This document shows positions 58,601 to 64,000 of a stretch of 64,000 nt of DNA, in pieces. Each line of letters starts with the position of its first letter. Positions within the stretch are counted from its first letter, which is position 1. The notes under the pieces are model-generated. The model was not told the DNA's origin and ran no database searches. It was given only the letters and a program-made list of their open reading frames with translations. The position numbers and the translations under genes were made by a program. The stretch is taken from NCBI GenBank assembly GCA_026182355.1, contig JAPFBL010000244.1, positions 567,501 through 631,500 of the forward strand, in the 5' to 3' direction. This stretch comes from Hermatobates lingyangjiaoensis (lineage: Eukaryota > Arthropoda > Insecta > Hemiptera > Hermatobatidae).

Positions 58601-61600
58601 CTACGTTTTTGAAACGCGTTGTTTAAATGACTATAAGTGCAGATATTACATTAACTTTTTTTACCCTACAATTACCAGTTTCACTAGCAATCATATCTCG
58701 CTCAGTCATTACACACTTTCCACTTTGTATAGTCACTTCGTTTTTGTATGGACCTTTATTTTTTCTATATTGGGCATTTATGCAAGATATGATCCCAGTT
58801 TTGGATATTTGCTCCACATGGACAAGTTGGTTGCTCAATGATTTTAAATCCAGCATGATAAGCTTTACTTTTACCGTGGTCAGTCAGAGCCATAGTGGTT
58901 GTATCTTTTTCTTCATTCTTGCTGCCACTGTCGGGAAATAAAGCTTGCTGAGCTTTCGAATAGGTTAGGTTAGGTTGCAGTGGCAGTCCCACAAGGGAAC
59001 ACACGTAGGCCGAGCATTGGCCACACAATGAAGATTGATTCTACAGTGGGAATCCTAAATATTGCCTAACTCGAGTGTATTTAGAGTAGAGACCTTTAAC
59101 GAGTACTTGACATCGCACAAGCTTGGGACTGACGGCTTAACGTCCTCTCCGCGGGGCGACGTGTTCAGATTTATTCACCTCCGCACCACTGCTGGTCCCA
59201 AGCCGAGCACGCAAGTCACTCAGCTACCCTGCCCCCAAGCAACATGTCCAGACTTAACCATCAGCCGACTTCCTTCAATAACTTGCAATACTTTTGTGGC
59301 GGTCGCTTAATTAAATTTAATGAATTATTAAAACTTTTTAGTAATTTCTTAGTCGACTAAGACCTCATTTATTGCTACCTATTGGCTTCTCGACGCCTAT
59401 TCTGACTGCTGACCTGTTGGTCACTTGCTGACAGTAGAACCATACTGCTAAATTTTTTTCTATTATACAATTGATATCTTATAATGATGTATAACAATAT
59501 TTTACAATAAAGACGTGAAATAAAAGTTAACCTCTAAACCACATTAAGAAAAAGTATTTTTTTAGTTAATGCCTGAAGAAGAACAGTACGAGTTCGAAAC
59601 GCGTTGTTTATACGATTAAATTTTTATATGTTGAGACCATTTCATTAGCTTTTTACCCTATAATAACAATAGGCAATAAAGGGTGAGATATTGTAGATAA
59701 GGAGTTGGTGTTTTACCAGAGGTATTGAGCAAGAGTTCCGTGGTCAGTCCATATCCTATTCCAGTCGGTGGGGTTGTCAGGCGACGACCGGGGCTAAAAC
59801 AAAGACAACAACAGTGAGAAAAGCCAACAGATTACTATTAACAAAGAGTGTGGGAGGGATCTGCCCAGCTAACGCCGGCCTCGAGGCGTCTAAGCATCGG
59901 TAAATATCTCTTACTTTGTCATAAATATACATGCAAATATGTCACAATAAGCATAAACTTTTAATATCACGATATCACTCTCGCTTTGTCTTTTCTTCCA
60001 TGCCCAGCAGCCTGACATTGAGAGTGGGGTGGAGGGGGGGGGGGGGGTCAATGTTGATAATAGCTTTCAGAATGACTTGGCTTAGTCACATAAGTACTTG
60101 CACTTTGTGCTCAGCTGTAACCTCACAAGATTTAGAGTCCTGAAAGCTGAGGAGGACTAACATCAGAGACAGTCAAAGGTTCTACTCGGCTTGGAAGATG
60201 TCGAAATTAATAAGTTTGTCTCCTATATTAATGTTTCATTGGTTAAAATAGTACAAAAAACTCCTCCATCGAATCCTTCCTATCTTTGAATCTTCTAAAA
60301 CTTTTCCCAACCTTTCGACATCAACATCAAACTATACAACAATGTCATCAAGTGGTTGACTTCATTTCATCCTCTCTTGAGCAGAAACAGTTCTGCCTTG
60401 GTGTATTTCTTGACGAGGCGCAGGCCTTTGACAGAATGTGGAATCAGGGTCTATTGTGGAAACTCAAGATCCTTCTTCCTTATCTTACAATCTTATCAGA
60501 TAGATTCTTCAGAGTAAGAGTAGGTTCAACCTTATCTCCAGTCTGTTGTGTGAGAGCAGGAGTTCCCAAAGAAGTACACTCTTTCCAACACTTTATATTA
60601 TCTACACATCAGACATACCCGAACACCCTTCCACGTTATTGTCAACATTTGACTGACGACAAAGCCATACTATCGACTCATGATGACCGCAATATAGCTT
60701 CAGACCAGTTACAGCAACACCTACTTCTCATTCAACCTTGGCTTCGCCGCAGGCGCATAAAAAATTCGCCGCAGGCGCATAGAAAAGCTCTCAAATAACT
60801 TTTACTCTTCGACAAAACTATTGCCCCTAGTATCCCTAAATAATGAGATCTTACCTCCAGCAACCACAGTACGCTACCTAGGACTACACTTTGACACACG
60901 CATGACATGGAACCAACACACAAGCCTGAAACGAACAGAGACCAACAGACGTTACAAACGCCTTATAAGACTCTTAGACAGAAAATCAAAACTCACACTA
61001 ACAGACAGACTATACATATACAACACAATCTTGAAGTCTTCTTGGGCTTATGCTATAGAACTTTGGGACTCTGTCAAACCTTCAAATACTCGTCCTATAC
61101 AAGCCATTCAATCAAAAGTACTTAGACAACTCTCATGCCTCCCATTTTACATAACCCTTCTTGGACTTATACCATAGAACTTTGGGGTTCTGTCAAACCT
61201 TCAAATACTCGTCCTATACAAACCATTCAATCAAAAGTCTTAGACAACTCTCATGCCTCCCATTTTACATAAGCCTTCTTGGGCTTATACCATAGAACTT
61301 TGGGGTTCTGTCAAACCTTCAAATACTCATCCTATACAAGCCATTCAATCAAAAGTCTTAGACAACTCTCAAATTTTACGTTCCCTACATAATCATAAAG
61401 TCCCCTTTGTTCACGACTATGCAAAATACCGCTACAAAAGATTCCACAGCAAACGCTCAACCCATCTAAGCCCACTTGTCCAAAATCTTTCCCTACTAGC
61501 CATCCCCACGTTACTAGTAAAGACGACTAAAACGGCAATGGCAATGTTATGACGACCTTTCTGTCGTCATAATTAAAGATTAAATATAGTTATGAAGTGC

Positions 61601-61973
61601 CACCAATGTGTATCCATCCGTTTTCCCCTACAAAATCAAAAAACTGAAAAAAGGGAAAAACCTTGAAACAAAAATTACTTATAAATACATGATTGTAGTC
61701 AAAGTATTCAAAAAATATATAAATGTTTCTTTGATGTTCGAAATACAGAACTGGAGTAAATGTTATGGTTATGTCGTGTTTATAAAACAGTAAAATAAAG
61801 CATATGAAGTCTTGAGAGACACTGACAAGGGTGTTGGAGGGCGACACGCTGTTGTTCAGCTGACGCGGAGGCGGGCGTGGAGGGAGCTGGGGTGTGTGCT
61901 TGAGAACGCATCGGCCGACGAGCGACAGGCAGCACTTGTGGCACGCCTTGGCGCAGCGATCGCATCTATAGCC
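52245..61973 (-). CDS. VAV: Vav-family Rho GEF, C-terminal part (C1 end, SH2, SH3)
   Basis: Vav proteins are cytoplasmic adaptors and Rho/Rac exchange factors recruited through their SH2 domain to phosphotyrosines. Six minus-strand exons (61973-61827, 59793-59717, 57100-56969, 54540-54391, 53753-53585, 52307-52245) join in one frame with GT-AG introns to about 245 residues and a stop. In order: the last zinc ligands of C1 (YRCDRCAKACHKCC...GRC), a linker with PPRPPPR, SH2 (LWFVGQMGREKASGLL, DGTFLLR with the phosphotyrosine-binding Arg), and a C-terminal SH3 (AKFDF...GWWKG...GFFPKVYV). CH, DH, PH and the start of C1 lie right of the window. Mammalian Vavs have an extra SH3 between C1 and SH2; none is seen here, a layout I recall for insect Vav. 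Two LINEs, a SINE and many Penelope hairpins fill the introns. Confidence 0.95.
52540..52660 (-). other. isolated diverged hammerhead-like unit
   Basis: Minus strand: CUGAGGA, U, stem II GUCUU/AAGAC, GUAA (for GAAA), CGUUGGCG. Stem II is intact; the GAA is mutated. Confidence 0.4.
52684..53165. repeat. ~60-bp minisatellite, about eight copies
   Basis: Units contain CTTACTCAAGGCTAGCTTCT and AATACCGAACCATAAAAATT followed by A-runs of variable length. In the last Vav intron. Confidence 0.93.
53166..53345. mobile_element. Penelope-derived palindrome, GACCG/CGGTT family
   Basis: Plus motif 53243-53285: GACU, CUGACGA, A, GACCG/CGGUU, GAA, AUAUCU, C, AGUC. The minus arm is cut at stem III where the 60-bp minisatellite begins. 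Ends in TTGTGGTTTGATCATTGA. Confidence 0.7.
53585..53753 (-). CDS. VAV: Vav exon: SH3 main part
   Basis: LDVRLKWPYQKIVAIAKFDF, then LPLKQGCQVIILSKEG and GWWKGKVHDR. The ALYDF-equivalent (AKFDF) and tandem Trp are present. TTTTAG acceptor, GTATGT donor. Confidence 0.96.
54391..54540 (-). CDS. VAV: Vav exon: SH2 C-terminal half
   Basis: SDSKVKHMKMYKKDMDGTIQ to FYEHSSLGENFK. It has KVKHMK (conserved His of the SH2 central strand) and VELINFYEHSSL. GGCAG acceptor, GTCTGT donor. Confidence 0.96.
55985..56023 (-). ncRNA. hammerhead-like motif, AUAU/C family
   Basis: CACCUC, CUGAUGA, C, GAC-GAUG-GUC, GAA, palindromic AUAU, C, GAUGUG. Stem I pairs CAC-C-UC with GA-U-GUG: five pairs and one mismatch. 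H17 would be C, the most common cleavage base. Confidence 0.6.
56171..56207 (-). ncRNA. hammerhead-like motif, AGGCCU family (left arm)
   Basis: UUGCUCU, CUGAAGA, C, GU-GAAA-AC, GAA, AGGCCU, U, AGAGCG. Same unit as 56397-56436 with base 7 of the core A instead of C, a position that is free in hammerheads. Confidence 0.65.
56397..56436 (+). ncRNA. best-formed hammerhead-like motif, AGGCCU family (right arm)
   Basis: UUGCUCU, CUGACGA, C, stem II GU capped by a GAAA tetraloop and closed by AC, GAA, palindromic stem III AGGCCU, cleavage-position U, AGAGCGA. Stem I is 7 pairs (UUGCUCU with AGAGCGA, one G-U). One base sits between the core and stem II. Confidence 0.7.
56969..57100 (-). CDS. VAV: Vav exon: SH2 N-terminal half
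   Basis: (W)FVGQMGREKASGLLNPQSDG then TFLLRIRPQGPTNPNETEYA. Contains the FLLR motif with the conserved phosphotyrosine-contacting Arg. GCAG acceptor, GTCAGT donor. Confidence 0.96.
57187..57845. mobile_element. 659-bp palindrome of CGAAACGCGTTG-family ends
   Basis: Arms of about 320 bp. Motifs on minus at 57239-57275 and plus at 57732-57768 (with CAAA for GAAA in the plus arm). Same family as 13806-14590. In a Vav intron. Confidence 0.8.
58310..58550. mobile_element. palindrome, TTGAATAAAACTTCATTTG family
   Basis: Minus motif near 58367-58400: CUGAUGA, U, AACACAAAGUGUU, CGAAACACGUU. In the plus arm the hairpin is deleted, CTGATGATGAACACGTTGAA, as if stem II to stem III had been excised. Confidence 0.65.
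58670..58955 (-). pseudogene. C-terminal fragment of a non-LTR retrotransposon ORF2
   Basis: The minus strand reads KAYHAGFKIIEQPTCPCGAN then IQNWDHILHKCPI and, after a frame change, NAQYRKNKGPY. The C-P-C-G-x9-H-x4-C pattern is the zinc motif at the C terminus of many LINE polyproteins. No RT part remains. Bordered by the SINE at 58963. Confidence 0.7.
58963..59236 (-). mobile_element. tRNA-derived SINE, internally shortened
   Basis: Same family as 43780-44106, starting at the tail GGTTAGGTTAGGTTGCAGTG and running to a degraded tRNA-like head (CAGCTACCCTGCCCC). Several small deletions, including part of the head. Confidence 0.82.
59545..59660 (+). mobile_element. Penelope-derived half-element, CGAAACGCGTTG family
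   Basis: Motif near 59570-59607: CUGAAGA, A, GAAC...GUUC, GAA, ACGCGU, U, followed by the TTGAGACCATTTCATTAGC tail. It lies 60 bases from the 3' end of the small Vav exon at 59717. Confidence 0.7.
59717..59793 (-). CDS. VAV: Vav exon: linker and SH2 start
   Basis: PRSSPDNPTDWNRIWTDHGT then LAQYLW with a split Trp codon. TTTTAG acceptor, GTAAAA donor. The phase fits the next exon exactly. Confidence 0.88.
60220..61590 (+). mobile_element. 5'-truncated Jockey-like LINE, antisense in a Vav intron
   Basis: ORF2 remnants in shifting frames: HQTIQQCHQVVDFISSSLEQ, FDRMWNQGLLWKL (RT motif A region), a degraded RAGVPxGS block, TDDKAILS (the catalytic xxDD box, here TDD), and the thumb/C-terminal text PATTVRYLGLHFDTRMTWNQ and YKRLIRLLDRKSKLT. 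Ends NLSLLAIPTLL and a short 3' UTR. Many frameshifts and stops: dead. Opposite in strand to Vav. Confidence 0.85.
61041..61372 (+). repeat. 118-bp triplication inside the Jockey-like element
   Basis: Three head-to-tail units starting at 61041, 61160 and 61278, each beginning CTTGGGCTTA or CTTGGACTTA and encoding S-W-(A/T)-Y-x-I-E-L-W-x-S-V-K-P-S-N-T. 118-119 nt is not a multiple of 3, so each unit changes frame. Confidence 0.93.
61827..61973 (-). CDS. VAV: Vav exon: C1 domain end and proline-rich linker
   Basis: 49 codons. C-x2-C-x4-H-x2-C-x6-C matches the second half of the Vav C1 zinc pattern. Then VLKHTPQLPPRPPPRQLNNS, a possible SH3 ligand. TTGCAG acceptor, GTCAGT donor. Locally GC-rich compared with its introns. 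Confidence 0.9.
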
Positions 61974-62067
61974 CTGCAACAATCTCTACTGTCACTCATC
62001 CCTCTCGGCCTTCCACTTAATACTAACCTTAAGTGCTAAAACACATAATATTATAGAGATCACGGGT

Positions 62068-62115
62068 CTCAAGGGGGGGGGGGGTGAAATTCACCCCCAG
62101 GGGGTGAATTTTAAT
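62068..62115. repeat. G-run with adjoining inverted GGGGGTGAATTT
   Basis: A run of about 13 G followed by GAAATTCACCCCCAGGGGGT, a short hairpin. Significance unknown. Confidence 0.5.
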
Positions 62116-62299
62116 TTTTCAGGGGTTGATTTGTGACCACGGTATGTTTACAGAGTGAGGAAAGCTATACTAGTTTGGACCTCTTAACTATAAATTAAAA
62201 AAATTTATTGAATATTTTATATATCCATCAATAATTGTAATTAGCATTTAATTTGTTAAATTCAACTATAAACATAATCAATGTAAAGTCATAAAAGTG

Positions 62300-62995
62300 T
62301 ATATAGTACCTTGGAGAGAAGAGAGGGTACAGGAGAGGAGATGGCATTGTGGGAAATGGCGAGAGGGGTGAATGGACCAAGAAAATTTTGCTTTATATGT
62401 TCAAACCACAATAAGAAATGGGAAAAAAATCTGAGATCTTTCAACCGTAACAAGCGGTCTTCGTCAGAGTTAAAAACCCAAGTGATGGGTGTTGACTCTG
62501 ACGAAGAACGCTTGTTACGCTTGAAAGATCTTTGTATTTTTTCTCATTTCTTTATTGTGGTTTATTGTGAAATCTTGTTATATAGTACTATAGATGATCA
62601 AACCACAATAAGAAATGGGAAAACAAGACTAAGATCTTTCAACCATAACAAGCGGTCCTGGTCAGAATCAAAAACCCAACTGAAACACTAGATGCAGAAC
62701 ACATCTGGTGAGGAATTGAGAAGAGTGGGAGGGAAGAGTGGTATTTTAAAAGAGTGAAAGCGCAGGAAAGGACTAATGTCCAGAAAGGGATGTTTGGGGA
62801 AACAAAGGAGTAACTCTTCCCTCTCACTCTTCTCAACTCCTCACCAGATGTGTTCTGGATCTAGTGTTTCAGTTGGGTTTTTGACTCTGACGAAGACCAC
62901 TTGTTATGGTTGAAAGATCTTAGTCTTGTTTTCCCATTTCTTATTGTGGTTTGATCATTGATTGTTATTTCACGTGTTTATGTGAAATCTTTTTA
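62300..62995. mobile_element. two Penelope-derived palindromes, GACCG/CGGTT family
   Basis: A short one (62398-62575) and a longer one (62593-62990) with full 3' region including GAAAGGACTAATGTCCAGAA, shared with 6360-6450 of the coding copy. The right-arm motif (62883-62924) has stem II GACCA/UGGUU, the left arm (near 62635-62672) GACCG/UGGUU. Confidence 0.8.
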
Positions 62996-63619
62996 TTGCA
63001 CTATAGATATAACTATTCTATAAAACTATGTAAGTCACTATATTTCTTTTTCACACAAGACTACCTGTGACCCCTAGTGACATTCATTATTAAAAAATTA
63101 TAGCAACAATTATTAAAATACATTCACTGAACGTGATTGACAGGAATAACTGTTATTGCGGTTTCTTGTTATTAAGCCATGAAAACAAAAATTCTTATGT
63201 GATCCAAGCATTTGATATAGCATTCTTAACATGATTCAAGATACATACACAATAAGTATATTTAGCAAAACAAAAAATCATTTATTTTATTACATAAATA
63301 CATAAAACATCAATTCAAGTTACATATACAATCAAATATCTTTAAAAATAATAAATTTTTACCCAAATAACATTTGGGTAAAATTATTTTACCCAACATA
63401 ATAATTTTGAGCATTAATGAAAGGAATGTGCCTTTATAAAATTACCTTAGAACAATCATATTTAAGCTGAAATTTGTCTTCAAGTTTGCATTTCTAAAAT
63501 TATTTATTTTAAACCTCTAATGTTATTACATTAGTTTATTAATTATACTTTTGGAATTTCATACATCTGTTTAATACGAAAGTTCTAAATACTAATTTTA
63601 AATAAAAACATTCTGAGGT

Positions 63620-63785
63620 ACCTCAGAATGAGCAAATACCACACAATTACGGATTGCACAACTAATGATTTAAATCAAAACGTTGGCTTTAAAGGTTTGA
63701 TTTGAAGCTGGAAAACTTCAAATCAAACGAAGTTGACTCTGACGAAGAACGCTTGTTACGGTTGAAAGATCTTAGTCTTTCAACT
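63620..63785 (+). mobile_element. fragments of two Penelope-derived families
   Basis: 63620-63665 matches the GAGTAAATACCACATAAT-type tail. 63728-63775 carries GACU, CUGACGA, A, GAACG/CGGUU, GAA, AGAUCU, U, AGUC with one stem II mismatch. Beyond 63785 nothing is recognised. Confidence 0.6.
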
Positions 63786-64000
63786 AACATGGTTTTCTAA
63801 AAACGTCAGATGCACCGCTTTTATTACCAGCAAATAAAATTTGTTTTATATATATTTATAACAAGAATTAAAGGTAAATATATGAAATAAAAAAAAACCA
63901 TCGTCTAAACAATAATAAGATTTCAAAAAAAGGGACCAAGATAATTAGTATAAAATAACTGGTTAGGTTTATTCTATAACAGAAATAAATTTTACATCTG

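Noticed and set aside
58587..58941. 84- and 104-aa plus-strand frames
   Set aside because: Antisense shadows of the LINE C-terminal fragment and Penelope-derived sequence.

Overview
This is an AT-rich, intron-rich animal genome window, most likely from an arthropod and probably an insect. The reasons are the set of conserved metazoan genes, a Vav with no SH3 between C1 and SH2, Jockey-like, mariner, hAT and Penelope-like elements, and tRNA-derived SINEs whose tails resemble TTAGG repeats. No bacterial-style operons are present. The ORFs are single exons, transposon remnants or open frames inside tandem repeats. Three host genes can be read from the sequence. (1) CTR9, the TPR subunit of the Paf1/RNA polymerase II complex, lies on the minus strand from 29055 down to about 5939. 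Eleven exons encode roughly the first 527 residues and the rest lies beyond the left edge. (2) MPC2, the mitochondrial pyruvate carrier subunit, is complete on the plus strand at 29280-30545 in four exons. It diverges from CTR9 across a 224-bp shared promoter region. (3) The C-terminal half of a Vav-family Rho GEF adaptor (end of C1, proline-rich linker, SH2, SH3, stop) lies on the minus strand in six exons between 61973 and 52245.

Everything else is repeats. Tandem arrays: a ~100-bp satellite (about 95-5860), a 29-bp minisatellite with higher-order structure (36028-40757), a 53-bp minisatellite (47690-49655), and ~59- and ~60-bp arrays near 50.7 and 52.7 kb. Transposons: a Penelope-like element with RT and GIY-YIG parts (6249-7640), an internally deleted mariner with 29-bp TIRs (16018-16931), three hAT-type MITEs with 8-bp target duplications, a Jockey-like LINE with a triplicated segment (60220-61590), a LINE C-terminal fragment, seven tRNA-derived SINEs, and a large foldback repeat (33.1-36.0 kb).

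The most striking pattern is about 40 short hairpin motifs of one architecture, CUGANGA - one base - stem II - GAA - palindromic A...U stem III - H, scattered over both strands in at least eight sequence families. They match the minimal, probably dimeric hammerhead ribozyme motifs known from Penelope-like elements. They mostly sit in head-to-head palindromes, many embedded in (TA)n tracts. Also notable are a second, ATG-less copy of CTR9 exon 1 in intron 2, and a zone (about 2.16-5.98 kb) of pervasive single-base dropouts that looks like an assembly artefact and breaks CTR9 exon 11. All alignments were done by eye.
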